A DNA stretch of 64,000 nt, taken from Burkholderia sp. MS389 (GTDB taxonomy: Bacteria > Pseudomonadota > Gammaproteobacteria > Burkholderiales > Burkholderiaceae). The position numbers and the translations under genes are program-made. Positions within the stretch are counted from its first letter, which is position 1; every line of letters starts with the position of its first letter. The notes under the pieces are model-generated. The model was not told the DNA's origin, searched no databases, and saw nothing but the letters and a program-made list of their open reading frames with translations. The stretch is from assembly GCF_016899425.1 (NCBI RefSeq), contig NZ_CP045994.1, positions 1,426,001-1,490,000 of the forward strand, read 5' to 3'. Below, piece by piece: positions 54,005 to 62,981 of the stretch.

Positions 54005-56538
54005 AGGCCGCGCTCGCGTCGCGACTGCGCGCGTTCGGCCGTCGCGCGGCCGACTGGTGCGCGCGCGGCATCGGGCTGCCGGCGGAACGCACGCGGGTGG
54101 ACTGGTTCGTGCGGCTGTTCTTCCACGCACCGCCGCCCGGCCGCCCCGATCATGTGCGCCGCTGGGTGCGCGTCGCGTTCCTGCGGCTCGCGTACGACTG
54201 GGGCGTGCTGCAGCCGCTCAGCGTGCGCGAATGGCTGTGGCGCGCGATCGTGCGCGCGCCGCGTGCGGCCGACGGCCGGCCCGCGCGCGATCCGCTCGCG
54301 TGGTTCGATACGTTCGTCGTGCCCGTCTACGTGGCCGGCCGTGCGGTCGGCCGGCGCCTCAATGCGCTGCTCGAGCGCCTGCCGTGGGGGCGCTGGGGCG
54401 GCTGGCTCGATGCGCGCGCGAACGGCGTCGGCCGGCGCCCGTGGCTCGCGCCGCTGCTGCTCGTCGCCGGCGCGGTGCTGTGGGCCGCGGCCGGGATGTC
54501 GCCGCTGATGCCCGGCGCGCAGTTCGCGTTCTTCGCGATCGTCGCGGTGCTCGCGCTCGCGCTGCGCCGCCTGCCGGGCCATCTGCCGACCCTCGCGCTC
54601 GCGTCGCTCGCGCTGCTGGCCACGCTGCGCTACGTGTGGTGGCGCACGACGCAGACGCTCGACTTCCGCAGCCCGGTCGAAGCCGTCGCCGGCTACCTGC
54701 TGTACGGCGCCGAAGCCTATACGTGGATGATCCTGCTGCTCGGCTTCGTGCAGACCGCGTGGCCGCTCGACCGGCCGATCGTGCCGCTGCCCGACGATCC
54801 GGACACCTGGCCGACCGTCGACGTCTATATCCCGACCTACAACGAGCCGCTGTCGGTCGTGAAGCCGACCGTGTTCGCCGCGCAGAGCATCGACTGGCCG
54901 AGCGCGAAGCTGCGCGTGTACCTGCTCGACGACGGCCGGCGCCCCGAGTTCGCGGCATTCGCGGCCGAGGCCGGCATCGACTACCTGACGCGCGACGACA
55001 ACCTGCACGCGAAGGCCGGCAACATCAACCGCGCGCTGCCGAAGACGCACGGCGACTACATCGCGATCTTCGACTGCGATCACGTGCCGACGCGCTCGTT
55101 CCTGCAGACGACGATGGGCGTGTTCCTGCGCGACCCGAAATGCGCGCTCGTGCAGACGCCGCACCATTTCTTCTCGCCCGATCCGTTCGAGCGCAATCTC
55201 GGCACGTTCCGCGAGGTCCCGAACGAGGGCAACCTGTTCTACGGCCTCGTGCAGTCGGGCAACGACCTGTGGAACGCGACGTTCTTCTGCGGCTCGTGCG
55301 CGGTGCTCAAGCGCAGCGCGCTGGAGGAGGTGGGCGGCGTCGCGGTCGAGACCGTGACCGAGGACGCGCACACCGCGCTCAAGCTGCATCGGCGCGGCTA
55401 TACGTCGGCGTACCTGCCGACCGTGCAGGCGGCCGGCCTCGCGACCGAAAGCCTCGCCGGCCACGTGAAGCAGCGCACGCGCTGGGCGCGCGGGATGGCG
55501 CAGATCTTCCGGATCGACAACCCGTTCCTCGGGCGCGGGCTCGGCTTCATCCAGCGGATCTGCTACGGCAACGCGATGCTGCATTTCTTCTACGGGATTC
55601 CGCGGCTGGTATTCCTGACGATCCCGCTCGCGTACCTGTTCTTCCACCTGTACTTCATCAACGCGTCGTCGTTCGCGCTCGCGAGCTACGTGATCCCGTA
55701 TCTCGTGCTCGCGAACGTCGCGAACTCGCGGATGCAGGGGCGCTACCGTCATTCGTTCTGGGCCGAGGTCTACGAATCGGTGCTCGCGTGGTACATCGCG
55801 CTGCCGACCACCGTCGCGTTCTTCAGCCCGAAGCACGGCAAGTTCAACGTGACCGACAAGGGCGGCAAGATCGACGAAGGCTACGTCGACTGGTCGACGT
55901 CGAAACCGTATCTCGTGCTGTTCGCGCTGAACGTGCTCGCGATCGTCGCCGGCCTGTGGCGGCTCGTGGCCGACCAGGGCGACGAGGCGTCGACGATCCT
56001 GATCACGCTCGGCTGGACCGTCTACAACCTCGCGATGCTCGGCGCGGCGCTGGCCGTCGCGCGCGAGACCAGGCAGGTGCGCGTCACGCACCGGATCGCG
56101 ATGCGCGTGCCGGCGATGCTGCTGCTCGCCGACGGCTCGACCGCCGCGTGCTTCACGAGCGACTACTCGACCGGCGGCCTCGGGCTCGAAGCGGTGCCGG
56201 GGCTGCCGCTCGCCGTCGGCGACACGCTGACGGTGTGCGTGACGCGCGGCGACCGCGCGTTTCCGTTCCCGGTGCGCGTGACCCGTGCGACGCCGACCCA
56301 TGTCGGCGTGAGCTTCGAGGAACTGACGCTCGAGCAGGAGCGCCAGCTCGTGCAATGCACGTTCGGCCGCGCGGATGCGTGGCTCGACTGGCACGAAAGC
56401 GCGCGGCCCGACACGCCGCTCGGCGGGCTCAAGGAAGTGCTGCGGATCGGGCTGGACGGTTATGTACGAATGTGGAAGGGTGCGGCGCGCGGCGTGCAGG
56501 CCATGCTCGCGCCGAAACTCGATCGCGCGCGCGACTGA
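54001..56538 (+). CDS. bcsA: Cellulose synthase catalytic subunit BcsA
   Basis: An 845-residue polytopic enzyme making beta-1,4-glucan from UDP-glucose and extruding it. GT2 motifs are intact: D310-D311-G, D358-C-D360, gating FFCGS, T453-E-D455 and Q491-RTRW. A C-terminal PilZ domain carries RVTHR near 692 and DYSTGG at ~721-726, the R-x3-R and D-x-S-x2-G c-di-GMP sites, so activity depends on c-di-GMP, probably from the adjacent cyclase. A ~150-residue N-terminal extension precedes the first helix, as in enterobacterial BcsA. It overlaps bcsQ by 4 bp. Confidence 0.94.
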   Translation: MKAALASRLRAFGRRAADWCARGIGLPAERTRVDWFVRLFFHAPPPGRPDHVRRWVRVAFLRLAYDWGVLQPLSVREWLWRAIVRAPRAADGRPARDPLAWFDTFVVPVYVAGRAVGRRLNALLERLPWGRWGGWLDARANGVGRRPWLAPLLLVAGAVLWAAAGMSPLMPGAQFAFFAIVAVLALALRRLPGHLPTLALASLALLATLRYVWWRTTQTLDFRSPVEAVAGYLLYGAEAYTWMILLLGFVQTAWPLDRPIVPLPDDPDTWPTVDVYIPTYNEPLSVVKPTVFAAQSIDWPSAKLRVYLLDDGRRPEFAAFAAEAGIDYLTRDDNLHAKAGNINRALPKTHGDYIAIFDCDHVPTRSFLQTTMGVFLRDPKCALVQTPHHFFSPDPFERNLGTFREVPNEGNLFYGLVQSGNDLWNATFFCGSCAVLKRSALEEVGGVAVETVTEDAHTALKLHRRGYTSAYLPTVQAAGLATESLAGHVKQRTRWARGMAQIFRIDNPFLGRGLGFIQRICYGNAMLHFFYGIPRLVFLTIPLAYLFFHLYFINASSFALASYVIPYLVLANVANSRMQGRYRHSFWAEVYESVLAWYIALPTTVAFFSPKHGKFNVTDKGGKIDEGYVDWSTSKPYLVLFALNVLAIVAGLWRLVADQGDEASTILITLGWTVYNLAMLGAALAVARETRQVRVTHRIAMRVPAMLLLADGSTAACFTSDYSTGGLGLEAVPGLPLAVGDTLTVCVTRGDRAFPFPVRVTRATPTHVGVSFEELTLEQERQLVQCTFGRADAWLDWHESARPDTPLGGLKEVLRIGLDGYVRMWKGAARGVQAMLAPKLDRARD

Positions 56539-56565
56539 CGCGGCGCGCATCATGGAGTGGGTTAG

Positions 56566-58122
56566 ATGACGTTCTGGAATCTGTATTTCATCCTGAAGTT
56601 CGCGCTGTTCGCGACCGGGCGCCTGCAGCCGTTCTGGCTCGCGAACCTCGCGTTCGCGGTGGCGCTCGTGGCGAGCGCGCCGATCCGGTCGCGCGCGTGG
56701 CGCATCGTCCGGCAGGTCGTGGCGATCGCGATCGCGGTGCCGCTGCTCGCGCGCGAGCTGCATGCGCCGCCGCTCGCCCGTCTCGCGGAGGCCGCGCGCG
56801 AGGTCAGCACGTTCCGTCTCGACTACTGGATGGAGCTGCTGCCGCGGCTGCTGCCGCCCGTGCTGGCGCTGACGATCGTCGGCGTGCTGATCGTCTATTT
56901 CATCGTCAATCGCTGGCTGCGCGTCGCGACGTTCGTGGTGGCCGTGCTGATCGTGATGCCGCTGTGGCAGGCCGGCAGCGGGCTGATGGCGCGCGTCGCC
57001 GCGCCGGCGCAGCCGCAGGCGAACGCGGCGGGCGCCACGCGCGTCGACCAGCCTGAGGATCACAACGCGGCGCTCGCGACATTCCGCGCGCAGGAGTCGC
57101 AGCGGCAGGTCGCGTTCGGCCATCTCGGCAGCGATCCGGCCGCGCAGTTCGACGTGATCGTGCTGCACATCTGCTCGCTATCGTGGGACGACCTCGATGC
57201 GGCGAAGGTGCGCAACCATCCGATGCTGAGCCACTTCGACTACCTGTTCACGAACTTCAGCACGGCCGCGAGCTACAGCGGCCCGGCGGCGATCCGCGTG
57301 CTGCGCGCGAGCTGCGGGCAGGAAGCGCATGCGGACCTGTACAAGAGCGCGCCGCAGCAGTGCCATCTGTTCTCGCAACTGGCGGGCGCCGGCTACACGG
57401 TGCAGTCGCTGCTGAACCACGACGGCCATTTCGACAATTTCCTGCAGGTGATCCACGACAACATCGGCGTGGCCGATGCGCCGATGATCTCGAACGCGGC
57501 CGCGCCGGTCGCGATGCATGCGTTCGACGGGTCGGCGATCAAGGACGACTACTCGACGCTCGCGAACTGGTACGCGCAGCGCGCGGCGGTGCCGGGGCCG
57601 GTCGCGCTGTACTACAACACGATCAGCCTGCACGACGGCAACCGTGTCGTCGGCAGCGCGCTGACGAGCATCGACTCGTACCCGCAGCGCGCGACGAAAA
57701 TGATGACCGACTTCGACCGTCTCGCCGACCTGATCGCGCAATCGGGCCGCCGTGCGGTGATCGTGTTCGTGCCCGAGCACGGCGCCGCGTTGCGCGGCGA
57801 CAAGAACCAGGTCGCGGGGCTGCGCGAGATTCCGACGCCGCGCATCGTGCACGGGCCGGTCGGCGTGCGGCTCGTCGGCTTCACGGGCAACCACGGCGCG
57901 ACGACCGTGATCGACCAGCCGACCAGTTTCCTCGCGCTCGCGCAGTTGCTGTCGAATCTCGTGTCGAACAGCCCGTTCAAGCCGGGCGCGACGCTCGCGC
58001 AATACGCGGCCGATTTGCCGCGCACGCGGATGATCGGCGAGAACGAGGGCACGGTGACGATGCAGACGGCCGCGGGTTACGCGGTGAAAACTCCGGACGG
58101 CGTATGGATCGACGAACAGTGA
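56566..58122 (+). CDS. bcsG: Cellulose phosphoethanolamine transferase BcsG
   Basis: A 518-residue inner-membrane enzyme. Four or five N-terminal helices (residues ~1-140) are followed by a periplasmic alkaline-phosphatase-fold domain. The nucleophile motif is AASYSGPAA (Ser about 236-238), with CGQ nearby and zinc-site type VFVPEHGAALRGD and GNHGATTV. BcsG moves phosphoethanolamine from phosphatidylethanolamine to cellulose in E. coli. The gene follows bcsA by 27 bp. Its 3' end overlaps the bcsR-like gene by 19 bp. Confidence 0.88.
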   Translation: MTFWNLYFILKFALFATGRLQPFWLANLAFAVALVASAPIRSRAWRIVRQVVAIAIAVPLLARELHAPPLARLAEAAREVSTFRLDYWMELLPRLLPPVLALTIVGVLIVYFIVNRWLRVATFVVAVLIVMPLWQAGSGLMARVAAPAQPQANAAGATRVDQPEDHNAALATFRAQESQRQVAFGHLGSDPAAQFDVIVLHICSLSWDDLDAAKVRNHPMLSHFDYLFTNFSTAASYSGPAAIRVLRASCGQEAHADLYKSAPQQCHLFSQLAGAGYTVQSLLNHDGHFDNFLQVIHDNIGVADAPMISNAAAPVAMHAFDGSAIKDDYSTLANWYAQRAAVPGPVALYYNTISLHDGNRVVGSALTSIDSYPQRATKMMTDFDRLADLIAQSGRRAVIVFVPEHGAALRGDKNQVAGLREIPTPRIVHGPVGVRLVGFTGNHGATTVIDQPTSFLALAQLLSNLVSNSPFKPGATLAQYAADLPRTRMIGENEGTVTMQTAAGYAVKTPDGVWIDEQ

Positions 58123-58301
58123 CGATTTCCGGCGAAGGCGACGACGATCGCCTGTCGCAACCGAACGACGTGATCGGCCTCGCGCGGCATCTGCCCGCGC
58201 TCGATCCCGAGCGCTACGTCGACGAACAGGCGCGTCGCGCGTTCGACGCGTCGCTCGATCGCTGGCCGACACTCGCGAAGCTGATGGGATTGAAGGCCTG
58301 A
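58104..58301 (+). CDS. bcsR: BcsR-like protein
   Basis: A 65-residue protein (from ATG 58104; GTG 58119 is the alternative). The pattern NDVIGLARHLPALDPERYVDE followed by DRWPTLAKLMGL matches E. coli BcsR (NDIVALKQAF ... KRWPLLAEF), which pairs with BcsQ. In E. coli bcsR is first, directly before bcsQ; here it is last, behind bcsG and overlapping it. GGACGG just upstream may serve as ribosome-binding site. Confidence 0.72.
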   Translation: MDRRTVTISGEGDDDRLSQPNDVIGLARHLPALDPERYVDEQARRAFDASLDRWPTLAKLMGLKA

Positions 58302-58347
58302 AGGAACAGCGGCCCGGCGGGAGATCCCCGATTTTAATCAGGCGTGG

Positions 58348-58377
58348 TTGACACGAAACTAGACCGGTCTATATCAT
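58348..58377 (+). promoter_or_regulatory. Sigma-70 promoter with a palindromic operator in its spacer
   Basis: TTGACA (58348-58353) and TATCAT (58372-58377) are 18 bp apart. The spacer contains the perfect 12-bp palindrome TAGACCGGTCTA (58360-58371), the type of site bound by TetR-family repressors. It would drive the lipoprotein gene at 58498 with a ~110-nt leader. Confidence 0.6.
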
Positions 58378-58414
58378 TTGGCGCAGTCCATCGGGCATAC
58401 GTTCCAGGCTGTTT

Positions 58415-58436
58415 CGGCTATTCCATCGAATAGCCG
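58415..58436 (+). repeat. Perfect 9-bp hairpin in the lipoprotein mRNA leader
   Basis: CGGCTATTC-CATC-GAATAGCCG would form a stable stem between the promoter and the start codon. No T tract follows, so it is more likely a leader structure than a terminator. Confidence 0.6.
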
Positions 58437-58497
58437 CGCGAGCAGCGCGTATGTTTATTCGATAAATGGACGATAAAAGTCAAATAATGGAGGGTTT

Positions 58498-58818
58498 ATG
58501 CGTTCGGCAAGCGCTATTCTCGTCGGGCTGACGGTATTGCTGGTGTCCGGCTGCGCGGGTATCGCCGGCAGCACCAACATGCTGACCGACGACAAGATCA
58601 AGTCCAGTACGGCCGGCACGCTGGGGTACTCGCCCGATGAACTCGTCATCGTCAATCGCCGCACCGAAGGGACGAATACCTACGTCAACCTGAAAGCCAG
58701 GGACGGCAAGGAGTTCGCGTGCACGATCAACGGCGGCAATCTGCTGTCTTTCGGCATGACGAACCCGCCGGTTTGCAATCGCAAGGGGCAGCCGCGTCAG
58801 GGCGGCCCGTTCTCTTGA
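58498..58818 (+). CDS. Small lipoprotein of unknown function
   Basis: A 106-residue product with signal and lipobox (ILVGLTVLLVSGC), mature from Cys19. The mature part, SSTAGTLGYSPDELVIVNRR then TNTYVNLKARDGKEFAC and NPPVCN, has two further Cys that may form a disulfide. GGAGGG precedes the ATG. A strong promoter with a palindromic operator lies upstream, and a second lipoprotein gene follows after 130 bp. I do not recognise a named family; it is probably an outer-membrane or periplasmic-face lipoprotein. Confidence 0.75.
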   Translation: MRSASAILVGLTVLLVSGCAGIAGSTNMLTDDKIKSSTAGTLGYSPDELVIVNRRTEGTNTYVNLKARDGKEFACTINGGNLLSFGMTNPPVCNRKGQPRQGGPFS

Positions 58819-58948
58819 ACGTAAAGGTCGTACGGTCGGGCTCTGACCGGCGCCGTCGCCAGGGCGGTCCGGCGATTCGCGTCGCAGCTGCCGGTGCCGG
58901 TCACCGCAGATTCATTGGGTGTTTGTCTCGTATCGGTTGGGGGCTGCC

Positions 58949-59704
58949 ATGTCGTATCACATTCGGATCGCGTTTCGAACGGCAGGGCTGTGCGCGGCCA
59001 TGGTCGCCGCGCTGTCGGGGTGCGCAGGGATGTTGAACGCATCGTCCGGCCCGCAGCCGGAACGCGTGGCGGCGCAGAAGGAAGACGGCGCACGCTATAC
59101 CCAGACGCTGACGTCGTTCATCGCGCTGGTGTCGAGCGCCCAGGCCTCCACGCCCGACAGTCGCGCCAGAATACTCGACGCTTACCAGCGCGTCCTGTAT
59201 CAATACTCGGTGGCTGCCGTGAGTTGGGTGCGGCTCGTCCATCCGTCGCTGCAGCCGCTGCCGCCGTCGCTGCAGCCGCTTCCCGCGCCGACGGGCACGC
59301 CCACGACGGCCGAGGTCGATCGCGGCTATGAACACGCGCTCGAGATGCGGGTGGCGATGTGGGATATCGGCGAGGCGGCGATCTGGGGGAAGACCTCGAA
59401 GATGTCGATCCCCCGCTACCGAGGCACCGCGCCTGCCGTGCCGGTGCCGCCGCCGCTGCCGCCATTCCAGGACGCGCGCGATCCCCGGTATGCGAGGCTG
59501 GTTGCGCTGACGAAGCAGGCGGACGACGCGCAGCGCGCGTCGATCGAGCAACAGCGGCAGGTAGAGTCCAAAGCGTTGGCCAACGCGCTTGCCATGGCGA
59601 GGGCCGTGCCGTACTCGCCGCCGCAAGCGCAGGCGCAGCCTCGGCAGGAACAGCGCTGGTGTACGCAGTCGGGTGGCGGGGTCGTGGGCCTCGTGCCATG
59701 CTGA
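58949..59704 (+). CDS. Lipoprotein of unknown function
   Basis: A 251-residue lipoprotein: signal with lipobox VAALSGC, then a helical region (ARYTQTLTSFIALVSSAQ, ILDAYQRVLYQYSVAAVSW), the imperfect repeat LQPLPPSLQPLP, and a Gln/Ala-rich helical tail ending VVGLVPC. ATG 58949 is chosen for its G-rich upstream tract; an earlier ATG at 58919 would put extra residues before the signal. It follows the small lipoprotein gene and may share its promoter. No family was recognised. Confidence 0.7.
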   Translation: MSYHIRIAFRTAGLCAAMVAALSGCAGMLNASSGPQPERVAAQKEDGARYTQTLTSFIALVSSAQASTPDSRARILDAYQRVLYQYSVAAVSWVRLVHPSLQPLPPSLQPLPAPTGTPTTAEVDRGYEHALEMRVAMWDIGEAAIWGKTSKMSIPRYRGTAPAVPVPPPLPPFQDARDPRYARLVALTKQADDAQRASIEQQRQVESKALANALAMARAVPYSPPQAQAQPRQEQRWCTQSGGGVVGLVPC

Positions 59705-59715
59705 GCGCGCATCGC

Positions 59716-59735
59716 CGGGCGGCCGTGGCCGCCCG
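59716..59735. terminator. Palindromic hairpin between converging lipoprotein and pirin genes
   Basis: CGGGCGGCC and GGCCGCCCG are perfect complements around GT in the 43-bp convergent gap. It is the likely terminator for one or both sides. Confidence 0.5.
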
Positions 59736-59747
59736 TTGCGCGTGGCG

Positions 59748-60629
59748 TCATGCCTTGCGTTCCGGCTGCCGCGTCCATTCGTTTTCTTCGCCCGGCACCT
59801 TGCCGAACGTCTGATCGGCCCACGCGGCACGCGCCGCATCGATCTTCGCGCGTTCGCTCGACACGAAATTCCATTCGATGAAACGCTCGCCCGGCAGGTG
59901 CGCGCCGCCGAGCAGCATCACGCGTGCGCCGTTCGTGCTGGCCAGCGCGACGGTCGCGCCCGGTTCGAGCACGGCCATCGTCGCGGGGGCGAGCGGCGTG
60001 CCGTCGATGCCGAGGTCGCCGTCGACGAGATATACGCCGCGTTCGTCGTGCTCCGCATCGAGCGCGAGCTGCCCGCCCGGTGCGAATTCCGCATACGCAT
60101 AGAGCGTCGGCGAGAACACGGCGACCGGCGACGCGTGCCCGAACGCGGTGCCCGCGATCACGCGCACGGTCACGCCGTCGCGCGTGAACGACGGCAGCGT
60201 GTCGGCCGCATGGTGAACGAACGCGGGCGTGGTGTCTTCGTGCTCGACCGGCAGCGCGACCCAGGTCTGGATCCCGTGCACCGGCTGCTCGCGCGGCCGA
60301 TCCTCGTCGGGCGAGCGCTCCGAATGCACGATGCCGCGGCCGGCCGTCATCCAGTTCACGTCGCCCGGCACGATCTTCTGCCGGAAGCCGAGGCTGTCGT
60401 GATGCATCAGCGAGCCGTCGAACAGGTAGGTGACGGTCGCGAGCCCGATGTGCGGATGCGGCAGCACGTCGATGCCGCGGCCGGCCGGCAGCATGGCCGG
60501 GCCCATCTCGTCGAAGAAGATGAACGGGCCGACGAGGCGCGCGGCGCGCGCGGGCAGCACGCGGCGCACGACGAGGTTGCCGATGTCGCTTTCGCGCGGC
60601 GTGAGCAGGGTCTTGATCGAGGCGGACAT
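59748..60629 (-). CDS. Pirin family protein
   Basis: A 293-residue bicupin. The N-terminal cupin carries the metal-binding set HPHIGLATVTYLFDG, HHDSLG and AGRGIVHSE. The C-terminal cupin is degenerate. Bacterial pirins include quercetinases and redox-related proteins; the role here is unknown. The start MSASIKTLLTPRESD at 60629 matches family N-termini. It is followed upstream on the same strand by the OsmC gene, 44 bp away, suggesting a stress-type operon. Confidence 0.87.
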   Translation of the reverse strand: MSASIKTLLTPRESDIGNLVVRRVLPARAARLVGPFIFFDEMGPAMLPAGRGIDVLPHPHIGLATVTYLFDGSLMHHDSLGFRQKIVPGDVNWMTAGRGIVHSERSPDEDRPREQPVHGIQTWVALPVEHEDTTPAFVHHAADTLPSFTRDGVTVRVIAGTAFGHASPVAVFSPTLYAYAEFAPGGQLALDAEHDERGVYLVDGDLGIDGTPLAPATMAVLEPGATVALASTNGARVMLLGGAHLPGERFIEWNFVSSERAKIDAARAAWADQTFGKVPGEENEWTRQPERKA

Positions 60630-60673
60630 GACGGGAATCTCGTGACGGGGGCGGTGGCGGTGACGGGAGGTAC

Positions 60674-61066
60674 TCAGGCGATCGCCGTGTCGATCGCGAT
60701 CGGGTGCGTGAGGATCTTGTGCACCGGGCACGCGTTCGCGATCTGCAGCAGGCGTTCACGCTGCTCGTCGGTCAGGTTGCCGTCGAGCGTGATGCGGCGC
60801 ACGATCGTGCTGCCCGCGCTGCCCGATTCGTGCGCGAGCTTCACGTGCACTTCGGCGAGCGGCCAGCCTTTTCGTTGCGCAACCATCTTCAGCGTGATCG
60901 CCGTGCACGCGCCGAGGCTCGACAGCAGCAGGGCGACGGGCGTCGGCGCCGTATCGCCGCCGCCGAGCGACGCGGGTTCGTCGGCGCGCCACTGGTGGAC
61001 GCCGTCGGTGAAGTGGACGAGGTAATCGACCGGGCCGATGCTCGCTTCGACGGTGAGTTCGCTCAT
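60674..61066 (-). CDS. OsmC family peroxiredoxin-like protein
   Basis: A 130-residue thiol-dependent hydroperoxide reductase-fold protein. The two conserved cysteines of the family are present in [20 protein letters not shown] and NACPVHKIL. It probably reduces organic hydroperoxides in the cytoplasm. It lies between the antiporter gene (47 bp away) and pirin on the same strand, in what may be one transcription unit. Confidence 0.87.
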   Translation of the reverse strand: MSELTVEASIGPVDYLVHFTDGVHQWRADEPASLGGGDTAPTPVALLLSSLGACTAITLKMVAQRKGWPLAEVHVKLAHESGSAGSTIVRRITLDGNLTDEQRERLLQIANACPVHKILTHPIAIDTAIA

Positions 61067-61114
61067 TGAAATTCCAGGTGGGGAAAGGGGGCGGGCCTGC
61101 CGGCAGGCCGGACG

Positions 61115-62695
61115 TCAGGGTTCGAGCAGGCGCTGCAGCCGCAGCTCCTCGAAATCCAGTTCGGATTCTATGCGGTGCAGCACCGCGTCGTCGACCCGGC
61201 CGTCGCGATGCAGGCCGAGCAGCGCGTCGCGCGACACGCCGACGAGTTCGAGCTCGACGCGCAGCATCCGCGCGCGCACGTCCGCGGGCTCCGCGCCGTC
61301 GCGGTGCGCGCGTTCGTTGAACGCGACGCGGCTGCGGTATTCGGTCAGCAGCCGGTCGAGCGATGCGCGTTCGAGGCCGGCGCCGCGCTGCTCGCGCGCG
61401 TCGAGCTCGGCAAGCGCCGCGCCGAACGTGTGCGCGCGCACCGCGTGTTCGGACATCGTGCGGCGCGCGGCCGGGCGCAGTTTCAGCACGCGGATCAGCG
61501 GCGCGAGCGTGCCGCCCTGCACGACGAGCGTCGCGATGATCAGCAGGAACGTGCTGAACAGGATCAGGTCGCGGCCCGGGAAATTGGCCGGCAGCGCGAT
61601 CGCGGCCGCGAGGCTCACGACGCCGCGCATGCCCGACCAGCCGAGCACGACGGCTTCGCGCCACGACCACGCCGCGCGGCCCGCGCGCCGCGCGCGCAGG
61701 CGGCCCGGCAGCCACATCGCGACGAACACCCACACGATGCGCGCGCCGATCGCGGCGGCCGTCGCCGGCAGCGCGACCCGCAGGCCGGCCATCAGCACCG
61801 CGCCTTCGTGGTTCACGCCCGCGAGGATCGCGTGCAGCGCGAGGCCGATCAGGATGAACACGAGCGCGTCGAGCACGAACACGATCGCCTCCCACGTCGC
61901 CTTCGCCTTGATCCGCATGTCGGCGCCGAACACGCGATGCTGGCGCACGCCGAGCACGAGGCCGCAGGTGACGACCGACAGCACGCCGGAGCCGTGGACG
62001 GCTTCCGCGATCCCGTAGCTGCCCCATGCCATCGCGAACGTCACGACGATGCCGAGCATCGGCTCGCGCAGGCGTTGCAGCACCCAGCACATCGCATGGC
62101 CGCACGCGAGGCCGACCGCGATGCCGATCAGCGTGAGCGAGAAGAACAGGCCGGTCGCGCTCGCCGCCGTGATCGATACGGCGAGCGCGGCCGACACGGC
62201 CATCTGGTACAGCAGCAGGCCCGATGCGTCGTTGACGAGGCTTTCGCCTTCCAGCACCGCGACGAGCCGCGCGGGCAGCGGGTGGCGCTGCAGGATCGCC
62301 TTCGCGGCGACCGCGTCGGGCGGCGACACGATCGCGCCGAGCGTGAAGCACGCGGCCCACGGCAGCGCGGGATTCGCCGCATGCACGGCGAGCGCGACCG
62401 CGACGGTCGTGAACGCCACGGCCCCGAGCGCGAGCGACGCGATCGAGGCGAGCTCCTGCCGGAATTCCTTCCAGGCGGTATAGAACCCGCTCGACATCAG
62501 CAGCGGCGGCAGCACGGCCGCGAGCAGCAGCGCCGGGTCCATGTCGGGCACGCGCTTGCCGGCGACGGCGACCACGCAGCCGCCGAGCAGCAGCACGACG
62601 GCCGGCGGAATCGAGATTCGCTCGGCGAGCCAGGTGAGGGCGCCCGCGCCGCAGATCAACAGCAACAGGTAATGGAACAGCTCGACGTTGGTCAT
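61115..62695 (-). CDS. Na+/H+ antiporter (CPA1/NhaP type)
   Basis: A 526-residue inner-membrane antiporter with about twelve helices. Family residues appear in GAIVSPPDAVAAKAIL and in GESLVNDASGLLLY, which holds the Asn-Asp ion site, with GMRGVVSLAAAIALP near the end of the membrane domain. A ~100-residue charged cytoplasmic tail follows (LDAREQRGAGLERASLDRLL). It exchanges Na+ or K+ for protons in pH or salt homeostasis. The start is at MTNVELFHYLLLLICG. The XapX gene ends 25 bp upstream. Confidence 0.88.
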   Translation of the reverse strand: MTNVELFHYLLLLICGAGALTWLAERISIPPAVVLLLGGCVVAVAGKRVPDMDPALLLAAVLPPLLMSSGFYTAWKEFRQELASIASLALGAVAFTTVAVALAVHAANPALPWAACFTLGAIVSPPDAVAAKAILQRHPLPARLVAVLEGESLVNDASGLLLYQMAVSAALAVSITAASATGLFFSLTLIGIAVGLACGHAMCWVLQRLREPMLGIVVTFAMAWGSYGIAEAVHGSGVLSVVTCGLVLGVRQHRVFGADMRIKAKATWEAIVFVLDALVFILIGLALHAILAGVNHEGAVLMAGLRVALPATAAAIGARIVWVFVAMWLPGRLRARRAGRAAWSWREAVVLGWSGMRGVVSLAAAIALPANFPGRDLILFSTFLLIIATLVVQGGTLAPLIRVLKLRPAARRTMSEHAVRAHTFGAALAELDAREQRGAGLERASLDRLLTEYRSRVAFNERAHRDGAEPADVRARMLRVELELVGVSRDALLGLHRDGRVDDAVLHRIESELDFEELRLQRLLEP

Positions 62696-62720
62696 GCGTG
62701 GCCGGCGGCGATGGGGTGGA

Positions 62721-62981
62721 TCAAGAAGGCTTGCGGTCGTTCGCGGCGCCGCCCGGCAGCGCGCCGAACATGTGCTGGCTGCACTTCGCATCGCGCCATG
62801 CGGTGTTCAGCCGATGGCCGGACAGCATGCGCCGCGCGACGGGCAGGATCTGTTCGCCGGCCAGCATGCCGAGCAGGCCGACGAGCGCGATGACCGGCGG
62901 CGCGGGCGAGTTCACGCCGATCGCGCCGTAGATGACGCCGGCGAGGATGCCGGCGAGCAGCGACAGGACATACGGTTTCAT
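62721..62981 (-). CDS. XapX domain membrane protein (DUF1427)
   Basis: An 86-residue protein with two helices (VLSLLAGILAGVIYGAIGV; PPVIALVGLLGMLAGEQILP). The GxLxGxxYxxxxVxSPAPP pattern is that of XapX-domain proteins, whose function is not known. Its start is 277 bp from the divergent isochorismatase-like gene, a pairing seen in other proteobacteria as I recall. A ~25-residue polar tail follows the second helix. Confidence 0.78.
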   Translation of the reverse strand: MKPYVLSLLAGILAGVIYGAIGVNSPAPPVIALVGLLGMLAGEQILPVARRMLSGHRLNTAWRDAKCSQHMFGALPGGAANDRKPS

